Source: Megamerina dolium
Taxonomy: Eukaryota; Arthropoda; Insecta; Diptera; Megamerinidae
Direction of reading: 5' to 3'
Length of the DNA stretch: 64,000 nucleotides
NCBI GenBank assembly: GCA_963854835.1
Contig: OY978525.1
Span: forward strand, 76,609,628 to 76,673,627
Shown: positions 10,132 to 20,518 of the stretch, piece by piece
Layout: every line of letters starts with the position of its first letter
Position numbering within the stretch: position 1 is the stretch's first letter
Program-made: the position numbers and the translations under genes
Notes under the pieces: generated by a model
The model's database searches: none
What the model was told of the DNA's origin: nothing
Seen by the model: the letters and a program-made list of their open reading frames with translations, nothing else

Positions 10132-10974
10132 TGTAACGAGTATCTATGGTTCGTTATTCATTACTAATTATGAATGACATGAATAATAGCAGCATCGAAA
10201 CGACTGTCAACAAAAAGAAATAGGCGATAACCAGAACAAGCCAACGAAGGAAGATTCTGGAGTGTTGCCACAGAGTATAAATGGCGCCAGTAGTTGACAA
10301 ATGAATTCAATTGAATTCTGAAAGTGATCGCGCAAATATTGATACAGTATCAGAGGCAAAAGTTGCAAGAACATTAAAGAGTTATTCTAAGTAGTTGATT
10401 GTAATTAGAATCGATTAAATAAATTGTTGCTGTATATAAAAAAATAAAATAAATATGTGACACTTAAAGCCGAGCTTCTCTTCCATTACTGTTGTACGTC
10501 TTAAATTTGGAAAGTATTAGAAGGGACCTACTTATTTTAACCGGTTCCGAACGGCAGAACACTTGTGACATCACTTTTTCTGAGCTTTCTTACAGAGTTC
10601 TTTTAGAAGCTTTTTCATGGCAAGTTGTTACTGTCGGAAGAATTGCCAATTGTTTGCCGACAGGTGGGTACCATTCGAAAGAAAAATCTTATCGATATTA
10701 AATTTGTTATGCATCAGCCGGGGATTGAACCACGACCTACAGATCAGAAGGCAAACACACTAACCACTGAGCTACGGCACGGTTGCTTTATATAGTTGTA
10801 CAAAATAAGTGTGGCAAGTGTTGACGCAAAATATCTTATAGGTCGCAGCGTCGGCCTTTGGGCAACCTACGACAATAAATTATTATAAGTGTTGCAATTA
10901 TTATTGACAGAATCCAGTGATCGAACAGGGTTGATTTAAATAGAATTAAACGTTCACAAAATAAAAACGTAACA
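10132..10974 (+). repeat. LTR of mdg3-like family 2 (right, plus orientation) with nested SINE
   Basis: Starts TGTAACGAG and ends AACGTAACA, followed after two bases by the primer-binding site (10977-10991, TGGTGTCAGAAGTGG). It equals the complement of the LTR at 6992-7482 apart from the SINE at 10439-10782. It is the 5' LTR of the element that continues to 19990. Confidence 0.9.
10439..10782 (-). mobile_element. tRNA-derived SINE, copy 2 (inside an LTR)
   Basis: Minus-strand SINE with the same head (A and B boxes at the high-coordinate end) and body as copy 1. It is flanked by TTGCTGTATATA (10427-10438) and TTGCTTTATATA (10783-10794), a 12-bp target duplication with one mismatch. The tail is shortened: it lacks the CCAATGAGCCCTTTGGGG block seen in copy 1. 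Confidence 0.92.
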
Positions 10975-11003
10975 ATTGGTGTCAGAAGTGGAATTCTGAT
11001 AAA

Positions 11004-11838
11004 ATGGTGAAAAATTACCAACTGAAAGTTGACCAGCTGAAAAAGCTGTTGGTAGAGATGAATCTATTGTCATTTGTTGCAAAAGCGGAACTACCGGTGA
11101 GGCTAAGGTAAGCCATGGAGGCAAAGGGTATTAATGTAGAAGAACAGAAGGAAGCCGCGATACATGTAGCTGTGCACGCTGAGGAACTCATGAAATTTAT
11201 GAAAACCATGTTGCAACAGCAGCAACAACAGTTGCAAGAAAATGCGTCTACACAGACTTCAAGAATATTCGGCACGCCAAGAAAACTTCATCGAAAATCT
11301 ACAAAAAGTAATTGATATTAATTAGATTTCAGGAAATTTGCGGAATAAATAATGAAAAGGCTACGGATCTGAAGGAACACAGCACAAACTCAATCAACTA
11401 AAGATAAATGCACCAGCCGCATCAGTGATTATAGATTCAAGGTCAATCAAACTAAAGCCACCAACATTTGATGGAACCACATCATTCAACATCTTCAAGC
11501 TTCAGTTCGAGACGACAGCTTCGAAGAATCAACGGAAAGATAGTGACAGGACCGCTGCTTTAATAGTGGCATTAAAGGGTAATGCGTCAGAAGTCTTGCA
11601 GATGGTTCTAGCGAAAGATCGTGGTAGCTACAAATCACTAATGGACACACTCCAGCACAAGTATTGAAATGAATATAAGAGTCAATTGCATGGAGTGGAA
11701 CTAAGATCGATGAGTGCAACGGAGTAAGGAGAGCCGTCAAGAATTCGCTTTCGATATTGAGCGCTTATGTCATCTAGCGTTCTCCGGTAATTCGGAAGAG
11801 TTCGTCGAAAAAATTAAAATAGAGCCATTCATAGACGG
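11004..11838 (+). pseudogene. Gag N-terminal part, family 2
   Basis: It starts at ATG 11004 (MVKNYQLKVDQLKKLL) shortly after the PBS, but a TAA occurs after about 35 codons. Further frames (11115-11315, with a Gln-rich run; 11425-11667, with PTFDGTTSFNIFKLQFE and AALIVALKGNASEVLQ; 11714-11838) show the capsid region characteristic of this lineage. The last frame runs into the BEL LTR at 11839. The remaining gag, with its zinc knuckle, lies beyond the insertion at 17948. Confidence 0.8.
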
Positions 11839-12371
11839 TGTCTACGCCAGAATGCCGATGCCGCGCACTGTCCATTTATTAATTTATTTTATTACTTTTT
11901 AAATTGTAGCTTTCAGTGGGTTGGCAACCCCAGTCGATTTATTTCGTTAGTTTTTTTCTTTTTGCCGCTCTCTCTCTCTATCTCCCCTTTTTCCTTATCT
12001 CCTTTCTATGCTTTTTCTACCGTTTTATTTTTATTCTCGTTTTATACCCCAGAAAAGACAGTGCGCGAATTTTGTTAATATTACATTTCTATATTTCTTC
12101 TCGTATCTATACTCTTATTTATATTTACATTATTCCCTATATCGAGTGATTTAAAATTGTGAATAAATTAAAGATTACACTAAACTACAAATAACGAAGT
12201 GTTTTTCAATTGTACAATAATTGGTTCAATTATTTGCATACGATATAATATCCTGTGTGTGTGTAGCAGATGATATTGTCATCAACACCTCTGCCACCAA
12301 CACGACTTGTAGGCAAGTGCACCACATCGCAGCAAGCCCACCGGCACTCTCACTCGCTCTTCGCTGAATCA
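11839..12371 (+). repeat. 5' LTR of the BEL element
   Basis: 533 bp, TGTCTACGCC...GCTGAATCA. Compared with the 3' LTR I see one extra T and a T/A change near 11947, a G/A change (GTGCGCGAA against GTGCGCAAA) and a C/A change (CAACACGAC against CAACAAGAC). A TATACCC box and CT-rich tracts lie in the first half. Confidence 0.93.
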
Positions 12372-12372
12372 T

Positions 12373-12392
12373 TGGTCCTTCGAGCCGGATAG
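12373..12392 (+). promoter_or_regulatory. Primer-binding-site-like sequence of the BEL element
   Basis: TGGTCCTTCGAGCCGGATAG lies one base inside the 5' LTR. This position and sequence are typical of the PBS of insect BEL/Pao elements. I cannot assign the tRNA with certainty. Confidence 0.7.
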
Positions 12393-14143
12393 GCTCGCAA
12401 CGATTGGTAAGCAAATCTTGCCACCCCAGGTACGTACATTCCGTGCGTTTTATGTACCCACATACATATATCCCGTCATCCCGATAAATTCAACAAGAAG
12501 TATTTAATAACATTGTTGCAGCACAACTATTGTTGGATTTCTTAATTTTTGGCTACATTATTTATGAGTACGTCGTACGTACATTTTATAACAATTCCCG
12601 CTTAAACATCCCGATAACTTACAGCGAATCTCTCGCTGAGTTAAATATTCCATTCTGCTTAATAAACTCTCCCATATAGCTGCAAAAATTAAGAAATTAC
12701 GACATAATATATTGTGGTACCATAGATATTGTTTTGCCGACGGCAAAACGCACTTTTGGTTGATCTATTTTGTTTTTATTTCCCGCTTATGTTCTTCTTC
12801 TCATTATTCAAAGTGTTGTTAATTGGTATATGTGCAAAAACAATACCCGAAATCATATCCCACATATTGCACATACCATTTACATAAGTACATATTGATA
12901 ATAGAAGAGAGAAAGAAAAAATATATCAAGTGATCTCAAGAGAGACTACACGAACTACATACACACATATCAGTGTAAACCTTTGAACGATCCCCAATTT
13001 TGTTTATATTGTTGTTTTTTATTATTACATCAATTTTGTTTACTAATCCCTTGGACATCTCTCAGTAAACACATATAAGTACATCAAAGCATCTCTCTCA
13101 TAACAAATAAGTGGTATCATATCGGTCGTATCGCCCCGTATATTCCCCTCTACGAAAAACATTATTGACAATAATAACAACAATATTCTCTTGCTTTGTA
13201 AAAGGAAGAACAAAGCATAAGTAATACAACTACACTTTCCCAATAGAAGTTGTTTTTCCCTCACGAAAACTGATATTGGCAATAACATTAAAATATTCAA
13301 AAATATTTGTTTGGCAGTGCAATAATAATTTCATACATATTGCATTTTTTTCTCAATACCTTTGCCTTGTGCATTTGCAAAAACAACCGTCTTATTATAC
13401 AAACGCACATGCGATTACTTGTTGTTGTTAAATTTCAACTACCTACCGTGGTTCATCCATCTCCCTAAACCATCAACAACAAGTACACCCAAAAGTAAGC
13501 AATAAAAGTATTTGGTCATACATAGGCAACAATAAAACGCATTGATTTGTCTCGATAAATATACCTGCGTTTGATCACAAATATAGCGGTAGTGCATATT
13601 GTTGCTAAATTTCTATCTCCCAATTTTTGTTTTGCATATACATATGATAGCAACAAAATATAATTGCATTGGCTCGTGTTTTTTATAAAGGAAGTGTAAT
13701 TGCAATAACAATTGTACACTATCTTTTCTATTGAAAAATACCCAGTATGAAAAAGAGTCACTCTCAACCCTAAGTTGCTACAGTGTTGACGAATATCAAA
13801 TAATTGAGTTCTTTGTGCAAGATAATACAGTACAAGTTGAAGAAAGTAGTATACAGTGGTTCCCAAACGTTTTTATACTCATCGGATAATAGTTTCTATA
13901 CGTAAATATCACCCCGGCTCATTATAATTGAGTAATTTTATTGACTGTGAATTAATTTATATTACATCTCCCTACGTCAATTCCGGAATTCAGCGGAATC
14001 GAATACGAATTTAAAATAAACTCAAGGTCATACCTTCCATAAGTTAGCCCACTAGTATAACCTTCAATTTGGCTACGGAAGACTACGTCTTTCGGATTAA
14101 TCTCTTTCCGGGCACATTTTGGCAACCCATTTTTTGATAAATC
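12393..14143. other. Long untranslated leader of the BEL element
   Basis: About 1.75 kb between PBS and gag holds no supported gene on either strand. Open frames of 60-116 codons on the minus strand lack domains. The region is AT-rich with several AAC/TTG microsatellite-like stretches. Such a long leader would be expected to carry packaging or internal ribosome entry functions if the element is mobilised in trans, but nothing in the sequence proves this. Confidence 0.5.
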
Positions 14144-16282
14144 GTGCGAACAGGCAACATAACTCCAGATCGCAAGCAATTCGCTCTCTCGTTTTCAAAT
14201 TTTATCCCGTATTACATTGCTAAAAGAATGGCAGCTTACGATCTCTTCAGAGCTGCCGTGGAAGATATTATTGATTTTGATAGCAATTTTCAAGCCATCA
14301 ACCCGGAAAACCATAAAAAATTTGTCTTGGAAGCACAGCAAAAGCAATTCCAGTCCCTGTGGAGTGATTGCAGAACAGCATATCACAATGTTCTAACAGA
14401 GGAAGTCGCTGAAGATGTCGATATTAGCCAAATTAAAGAGGTATATAGAAAATGTTACACCTCGTATGTCCGGTGCCTCTCTGCAATCAACGCTCATCTT
14501 CACGAGCTGAGTTCCGAAGTGGTACCCCCCGCAATTTCCTCTTCTCTCGTTGAAAACATATCTCATCAACATTCATTTCCTGCAGTTCTTCACAAGCTGA
14601 GATCCAAAGTGGTACCCCCCGCAATTTCCTCTTCTCTCGTTGAAAACATACCCCGTCAACCTTCATTTCCGACTGTTCCTCACGAGCTGAGTTCCGAAGT
14701 GGAACCTCCCGCAATTTCCTCTTCCACCGCTGAAAATATACCCCGTCAACCTTCATTTCCAACTGTGCTTCACGAGCTGAGTTTCGAGGTGGCATCCCCC
14801 GCAGTTTCCTCTTCTCCGGCAATTCCGAATCCACACGTTGAGAAAATAAATAATGAACATTCATTTCCCGCTATTCAGCTGCCTCCATGCGACACCCCAT
14901 GGTTTTCTGGCGATTATGTGTCATGGCCAAGTTTTCGCGACATGTTTACGGCCTTATATCGCAATAACCCCCGGCTGTCGCCAGTGGAAAAATTATACCA
15001 CTTGCTTCAGAAAACCCGAGGCGAAGCACATAATATCATTCAGTCTACTCCCTTGACTAATGATGGCTTCGCACTAGCATGGCACAATCTCGAGGAGAGA
15101 TATGAAAATAAGAGAATTCTGGTCAACTTACAGTTGAAATCCCTTTTCACTCTCCAGCCGGTAACTCGAGAAACCGGCCCCAACTTAAAGCGACTGCAAC
15201 GCACTATAAATGACAGCATCACAAACTTGAAGCTGTTAAATATTGATACTTCTCATTGGGACGCGATTATCGTATACTTGTGTTCCACGAAGATTCCCGA
15301 CACAACTTTGTGTCTTTGGGAACAGTCGTTGAAGAATAAGCGCGAAATCCCAAAGTGGACTGACTTTGACGCCTTTTTAACAGAGCGGTATCAGACCTTG
15401 GAATCGGTCTCCGATATCAGAAGTGGTTCCCGGCAAACCAACCAGCCACAGAATAGTAAATTCCACCAGCCATCGAATCGGCAACCCGGTCGGTTCGACC
15501 CTCCCAGGCGATCGAACAGTCCTCCAACGACTCCCAGAAAAATCAGTAAATACCCCAACAACATTGTTACTTTACTTCATAGGGTAGAGAATGCTTCCAG
15601 CACTCGTTGTGAATCAACTCCCAACTCAATTCCCACTGAAACAACAGCTGAACGTTCTTGTCAGCGTACTCGTTCTTCTCTGCTGCCAGTTGTTACGAAG
15701 AAAAAACACAATGCAGCTTTGGATACAGTACCAATCACGACAATCCTCCCACCAGTGAATTCTACTTCCCGCAGAACGGTTTCATCGTTCCACAGCAGAA
15801 TCCATTTCAACAAACTCCCGCATTCTTCACCTCGTACTAAATGCGATAAGCACCCGACACGAAGTAATAACAGAAAACATCCCAAATGTTCGGAAAAAAC
15901 CGTCGCAACAACTAAAGATGTTAGTTCGTTGCATAGTACTGTCACGAAGACATGCTGCCCGCTATGTAGAGGCAAACACCCCCTGCGACACTGTAAAGAG
16001 TTCTCCAAACTTACAGTTGAAGAGAGAATACTCTGTGTGCATCAGTATGGAATTTGCAACAACTGTTTGGCAACATCGCATACCCTTGCGAAATGCCACA
16101 GTGTGTTTTCATGCCATCTTTGTGGGAAGCAACATCATTCCCTGCTTCATAGAGCGCGGCATGACCCGAGAGCAAAGCGGAAGGTTCACCGTTATGCAAT
16201 GCTCCCCCCAGATGCAAAGGATCGATCTTACAGATCGTCCAAGAAGAGGACATCTCCCGTCAAATGTATTTCCCACCCGTAA
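14144..16282 (+). CDS. BEL/Pao Gag-like protein with 30-aa tandem repeats
   Basis: Intact frame of 712 codons. The better start is probably the second Met at 14228 (MAAYDLFRAA; G at +4), giving about 684 aa. The order is: an N-terminal helical region (to about residue 115); four tandem 30-35 aa repeats rich in Ser/Pro (about 120-235, unit HELSSEVVPPAISSS...); a DUF1759-like BEL gag domain (about 240-425, starting at LPPCDTPWFSGDYVSWPSFR); a long basic Ser/Pro/Thr/Arg-rich linker; and a C-terminal Cys/His cluster (about 605-675, CCPLCRGKHPLRHC, CNNCLATSHTLAKC, CHLCGKQHH) like the knuckles before the BEL protease. In autonomous BELs the frame continues into protease and RT; here it ends. The likely role is a capsid protein binding element RNA. 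Confidence 0.85.
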   Translation: MRTGNITPDRKQFALSFSNFIPYYIAKRMAAYDLFRAAVEDIIDFDSNFQAINPENHKKFVLEAQQKQFQSLWSDCRTAYHNVLTEEVAEDVDISQIKEVYRKCYTSYVRCLSAINAHLHELSSEVVPPAISSSLVENISHQHSFPAVLHKLRSKVVPPAISSSLVENIPRQPSFPTVPHELSSEVEPPAISSSTAENIPRQPSFPTVLHELSFEVASPAVSSSPAIPNPHVEKINNEHSFPAIQLPPCDTPWFSGDYVSWPSFRDMFTALYRNNPRLSPVEKLYHLLQKTRGEAHNIIQSTPLTNDGFALAWHNLEERYENKRILVNLQLKSLFTLQPVTRETGPNLKRLQRTINDSITNLKLLNIDTSHWDAIIVYLCSTKIPDTTLCLWEQSLKNKREIPKWTDFDAFLTERYQTLESVSDIRSGSRQTNQPQNSKFHQPSNRQPGRFDPPRRSNSPPTTPRKISKYPNNIVTLLHRVENASSTRCESTPNSIPTETTAERSCQRTRSSLLPVVTKKKHNAALDTVPITTILPPVNSTSRRTVSSFHSRIHFNKLPHSSPRTKCDKHPTRSNNRKHPKCSEKTVATTKDVSSLHSTVTKTCCPLCRGKHPLRHCKEFSKLTVEERILCVHQYGICNNCLATSHTLAKCHSVFSCHLCGKQHHSLLHRARHDPRAKRKVHRYAMLPPDAKDRSYRSSKKRTSPVKCISHP

Positions 16283-17398
16283 TACTTGTCGTACAGCGAC
16301 ATTCAACGGATTATCGAGTTCTACGTATCACTCCCCACAAAAGGCTCGTTCAATCAACGAGAGGGCTTGTACTCGAACAGCAACATATTCGATCCCGCCT
16401 AATACTGGGCCCTCAAAATTGCTGTCACGTAAAAGGTGATTTGAAGATTGTGGCTTGAGCAATATATAAGCCTATGATGCCTATGATGACGCATCCCTCT
16501 CTCACATGGTTCAGTTCACTGTAACTGCCCGATTTAATTCCCGAACTTCTACGAAGCTTCAATGGAACTATGCACTGGCATAGTGTATATGCGTATGAAT
16601 AATCCCATGTGTTATTTTCACATAATTTGCTACATATTCATGAGCTGAGTCATCATGAACCCAAGACACGCAGATTCTATCCGAGTTTATAACTTGTCAC
16701 GAGCGTTGCATATTATGGCAATCCCGACAATATGGAGAAATTAATGCGGCAAGCGCTCTACGAGCTCAAGGTTTGTCAACTACGTTGACTTCTCGAAAAC
16801 TTTGATCTGGTCTACGACCAGCCCTGATAGAATCTACTCACCTAAGATGGTGTGATCCAACCCCGATCCACACACCAATCAACATTGGAAATCACTCTAC
16901 AATCAACATTTGTCAGCAATCAACATTCATCGATCAACACGAACAGCAATCAACATTAAATTCCACATCTTTCCCCCGAAAATTTACGATTTAAACGTGA
17001 ATATTATTCAATCTTCTACCCACATTTTATTCACACATTTGACCAAAACCATTTCGGCTTGTTCTGTCGAACGCAATAACAATTACATACTTAAGATTGA
17101 TGGATTAAGATTTAATTTAAGAAAATGATGAATTAAATGTACTATTATTGAGTTCCCTATTAAGTTTACCCAAATTTCTGGATTTTTTTTTCATATCGTT
17201 ATGAATTTTTACTAAATTTTATTACTCTAGTTTATAGTTATATGCTTTTAAATTCACTCTAAGTTATGTTTTTCATTTAATATTATTCTTAAATTAATTT
17301 CTTTTGTTAACTTGTATGAATATTTATTTATTTTTTCTCTCTCTATCTCTAATCAATTTGACTGGTTGAGGTTCCGTCTCTTTTGCAGTAACCCTGCA
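16283..17398. other. 3' internal region of the BEL element, no pol
   Basis: About 1.1 kb between the gag stop and the polypurine tract. I looked for DTGA/DSGS-type protease, YVDD-type RT and DDE integrase signatures and saw none in any frame. Several CAATCAACATT-type short repeats occur at 16878-16955. The final part is AT-rich. Confidence 0.6.
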
Positions 17399-17410
17399 AG
17401 GGGGGCGGAA
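17399..17410 (+). promoter_or_regulatory. Polypurine tract of the BEL element
   Basis: AGGGGGGCGGAA directly precedes the 3' LTR at 17411, the expected site for plus-strand priming. It contains one C. Confidence 0.8.
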
Positions 17411-17942
17411 TGTCTACGCCAGAATGCCGATGCCGCGCACTGTCCATTTATTAATTTATTTTATTACTTTTTAAATTGTAGCTTTCAGTGGGTTGGCAAC
17501 CCCAGTCGATTTATTTCGTAAGTTTTTTCTTTTTGCCGCTCTCTCTCTCTATCTCCCCTTTTTCCTTATCTCCTTTCTATGCTTTTTCTACCGTTTTATT
17601 TTTATTCTCGTTTTATACCCCAGAAAAGACAGTGCGCAAATTTTGTTAATATTACATTTCTATATTTCTTCTCGTATCTATACTCTTATTTATATTTACA
17701 TTATTCCCTATATCGAGTGATTTAAAATTGTGAATAAATTAAAGATTACACTAAACTACAAATAACGAAGTGTTTTTCAATTGTACAATAATTGGTTCAA
17801 TTATTTGCATACGATATAATATCCTGTGTGTGTGTAGCAGATGATATTGTCATCAACACCTCTGCCACCAACAAGACTTGTAGGCAAGTGCACCACATCG
17901 CAGCAAGCCCACCGGCACTCTCACTCGCTCTTCGCTGAATCA
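17411..17942 (+). repeat. 3' LTR of the BEL element
   Basis: 532 bp, nearly identical to the 5' LTR. It is followed by the target duplication GACGG and the resumed gag of the family 2 gypsy element. Confidence 0.93.
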
Positions 17943-17947
17943 GACGG

Positions 17948-18320
17948 TATACGTGATGGAGAGGCTAAGCGTGCCCTAGTCATGTCACCAAGGAGTACAT
18001 GTGCCGAAACAGACAGTAGTGCCTTGACGTATGAAGCCGCCAATTTGATGTGTCGACCAATGCCACGGGTACGCCAACTAGAAACAGATACATCAGGTCT
18101 GGTTGAAGCCGTATGTCAGGCAGTCAAGTCCGTAGTAGAGCCTGAAGCAAGAGCAACAGGTCGATGTGAAAACAAATTTACTGCTAAGTGCTTTATTTGC
18201 GTCAAATCTGGACACATGGCGTTTGACTGCCGTCTACGACGAAAGCGATCAAGATCGAATTCTCCAGGAAGACAAAAGAAGGGAATAAGTTGGACAGCGA
18301 TCGCTCCACTAACGTAACGG
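17948..18320 (+). pseudogene. Gag C-terminal part with zinc knuckle, family 2
   Basis: Continuation of the gag interrupted at 11838. It ends in a CCHC knuckle (CFICVKSGHMAFDC: CX2CX4HX4C) followed by a basic RRKRSRSNSPGR tail, typical for nucleocapsid. The frame stops near 18317. Confidence 0.8.
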
Positions 18321-18384
18321 GCGTAAACTTACTCCAACAGTGGGTTGCCCCATCATTCACATTTCACTAATAAGCGTGTGCCAA

Positions 18385-18503
18385 GCAGCTTGACTATCGG
18401 TGGAAAACTGGACAATATGGAGTTCATGTTAACCCTGGATACTGGTGCATCACATTGTATAATCAAGATCGATTTGGTAAAGAGGTTTGAGCCTTTACTA
18501 TGA
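18385..18503 (+). pseudogene. Retroviral-type aspartic protease relic, family 2
   Basis: A short frame with the active-site motif LDTGASH (GAT ACT GGT GCA from 18438) preceded by a GGKLDNMEFML strand, as in Ty3/gypsy proteases. It stops at about 18502, so only the N-terminal half is present. Confidence 0.75.
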
Positions 18504-19499
18504 ATAAAATTGCATACGGCAATGAATTAATTGTGGCCGACATCATGATGATAATGGATTTATGTTAGACTTAAATTAACGGATACTACGCTATACAAAT
18601 GTCGAGTTACCATTGAACATCTGTTACACGTAGTGGAAACATTAAACGAATACTGGCATGTTAACGCCAAGAGGTTCCAGCAAAATCAGAAGCAGTAATT
18701 TGAGCACTGATCATTGTGGATGATGGGACAGGCAAGTTGTGGGTAGTGAAAGCGGATAAAGAAATAACGCATTAAAAGGTCATACTTGGTGAAAGGGTTC
18801 GCCAATGAAAAGTGAATGATCAGGAACTGTTAGAGCGGAATTAAAAGCACAGATGGAAGAATGGGCTTACCAAACAGAAAAAGAAAACGTTTGATGGAAC
18901 GTGTACTCAGAGGACTACACTGGAAAACGTGTTTGGTGTAGCTCGATCGTGATGGGAAGATTTTAACGATCACCTGAAAAACCTGAAAGAAGTATTTAAG
19001 CGTATACAATCCTTAAGCCTTACAAATCTTAAATTAAATCTGAAAGACTGTTCACTCTTCAGGCGAGAAGTTAAGTATCTTGGTCATAAAATAACCACGG
19101 AAGGGTACACACAAACGAATAGAAAGTAGCAGCAATACAAGAATGGGTTATTCCGGAAAATCTTCACGAGTTAAGAAGGTTCCTATAGTTCCTACTATAG
19201 GCGATTTGTCCCTGGACTTGCAACACCTCGCCAGCAGGCTGCATAAGTTAATAAGAAAGGACAAACCATTTGTAAGGGCTGGATTGAACGGCTGCAAGGC
19301 ATCGTAAAAGAGGACATCATGGTAATGAGGATGCTCTATCTCGTCGTCCTTGCAAAATGGAATGTAAACATTATTCTTGAGTGGAAAACAACAGCAAATT
19401 GTCGACATACGCTTTACCAATATCTTTCCGGAGGAGCCATAGACAACCGAACGAGTTCATGAAGATCTCGATCTCGATCAGATCTCGTAAATATTACGT
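18504..19499 (+). pseudogene. RT remnant region, family 2
   Basis: Mostly decayed. A recognisable piece near 18955-19130 reads WEDFNDHLKNLKEVFKRI, then NLKLNLKDCSLFRREVKYLGH: the end of the RT palm and the thumb, where NLKLN...C.F...V.YLGH is diagnostic. The catalytic YLDD region is gone. The rest shows no frame. Confidence 0.65.
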
Positions 19500-19990
19500 C
19501 CAGATTGGCAAGAAATGGTTTATGGGAGTCCAATAGCAAAGGCAAAGAAATGATTTTATTGGATTTGATGCTACGACCATGTCGCTGATTGGATTCGAAA
19601 GTGCAGGCAATGTGCAATGGCCAAAGGTCCCAATAAGAAACGTCGAGATAATATGTACCAATACACCGTTAGTACTCCATTTGAGCGAATTGCTATGGAC
19701 ATAGCTGGACCATTTCCAACAAGCATCGCAGAGAACTAATATGTTCTGGTGGTTATAGATTACTTCAGTAAATGGCCTGAAATATACCCCATTCCAAATC
19801 AAGAAGCTAGTACAGTTGCGGATGTATTCGTCAGCCAATGGATTACTCGTTTTGGTCTACCAATGGAGTTACACTCAGACCAAGGTCGAAATTTCGAATC
19901 AGTTGTATTCCAAGAGATGTGCCGTATGTTGGATATATACAAAACTCGTATAACACCTTTGCATCCACAATCTGACGGCATGGTAGAACC
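19500..19990 (+). pseudogene. Integrase relic of family 2, cut by the foldback element
   Basis: The intact frame from 19749 reads as the integrase core: VVIDYFSKWPEIYPIPNQEA, then FGLPMELHSDQGRNFES (second catalytic Asp) and THE TPLHPQSDGMVE stretch just before the third catalytic residue region. At 19990 the frame enters foldback DNA. The zinc-finger part (19560-19740) is frame-shifted. Confidence 0.85.
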
Positions 19991-20296
19991 AGAGACATAT
20001 ATGCTTAGAGAATTCTCATATTCCAGTATACAAAATTTTAAAAGGAATAACCAGAAATCAGCGGGAGTGGATTTTCTGTTGAACGTGTATGAACCGAAAT
20101 ATCAGACGAAATAGAAGTGGACAATCGAACGAATGGTTCGATCATACAGCAAAAGATCCAAAGGAAATTCAATTTATTTTATCAAAGTAGACGTACTGAT
20201 ACTGCTTTGTTTGTGAACGTATTGAAACATGCATGTTGTATTCTCGCTCATACCAGAGACCAGAATATATACGGCTGCGCATACAGAATAAAGTTT

Positions 20297-20487
20297 AGTC
20301 ACTTTGGATTCTTGTCTAGAGTGGTTATATGGCTATATGTTAGCGGACGAATCAATTTATATGAGTCTCATAAAAATATAAACATTTCTCTCTGCTTCTG
20401 CACAACAATATCGTCACATTGGATTCTTCTTGAGAATGATTACACGCATTGGATCACATTGGATTTTCCTTGAGAGTGGCTGCATGT
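20297..20487 (+). repeat. Three imperfect ~34-bp subrepeats in the foldback arm
   Basis: Units near 20297, 20412 and 20453 share the core CACATTGGATTCTT followed by TGAGAGTGG or AGAGTGG. The same units recur, inverted, in the right arm (23600-23780). Subterminal repeats like these are often transposase-binding sites in foldback and MITE elements; that role is inference. Confidence 0.55.
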
Positions 20488-20518
20488 ACTTATGTATGTA
20501 TATGTGTCAATGGAGATA

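Larger units (their letters stand above)
6892..11093. repeat. Long inverted repeat (head-to-head family 2 LTRs)
   Basis: The left arm (about 6892-7753) and right arm (about 9865-11093) are reverse complements, apart from a SINE in the right arm. From outside in, each arm contains gag start, leNader with PBS, a full LTR, a short flank (ATATCTTGAAAACTAGGCTT) and the N-terminal part of a mariner transposase. The spacer (7754-9864) holds the rest of the left mariner, unassigned DNA, a SINE and the rest of the right mariner. Because both LTRs abut identical flanking DNA, this is an inverted duplication of one insertion, not two independent insertions. Confidence 0.85.
11839..17942 (+). mobile_element. 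BEL/Pao-type LTR element with gag ORF but no visible pol
   Basis: Two LTRs (11839-12371 and 17411-17942; TG...CA ends) bound 5.04 kb of internal DNA with a PBS-like site at 12373 and a polypurine tract at 17399-17410. The target duplication is GACGG (11834-11838 and 17943-17947), the 5-bp size usual for BEL/Pao. The LTRs differ at only a handful of positions that I can see, so the insertion is young. The only long frame is a 712-codon gag-type protein (14144-16282). No protease, RT, RNase H or integrase signature appears in the 1.1 kb that follows. The element is therefore apparently non-autonomous. It splits the gag of the family 2 gypsy. Confidence 0.9.
10977..19990 (+). mobile_element. mdg3-like Ty3/gypsy family 2 element (interrupted)
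   Basis: From the PBS onward come gag (11004-11838), a BEL insertion (11839-17942), the gag zinc knuckle (about 18150-18250), protease (about 18390-18500), an RT relic (about 18860-19150) and integrase (19500-19990), where the foldback element interrupts it. Order and domains fit a Ty3/gypsy element of the mdg3/micropia type with a tRNA-Leu primer. Most of the RT is deleted and several frames are broken. No 3' LTR is visible after the foldback. Confidence 0.85.

Noticed and set aside
11916..12149. Hydrophobic frames in the BEL LTRs (also 17493-17720)
   Set aside because: They are duplicated because they lie in the LTRs, and CT/AT-rich sequence explains the hydrophobic residues.
14497..14860. 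CRISPR-like direct repeats
   Set aside because: The repeats are contiguous coding units in a eukaryotic retrotransposon gag, without spacers.
15661..16008. Antisense and alternate-frame ORFs overlapping the BEL gag
   Set aside because: They overlap a well-supported gag reading frame and have no domains.
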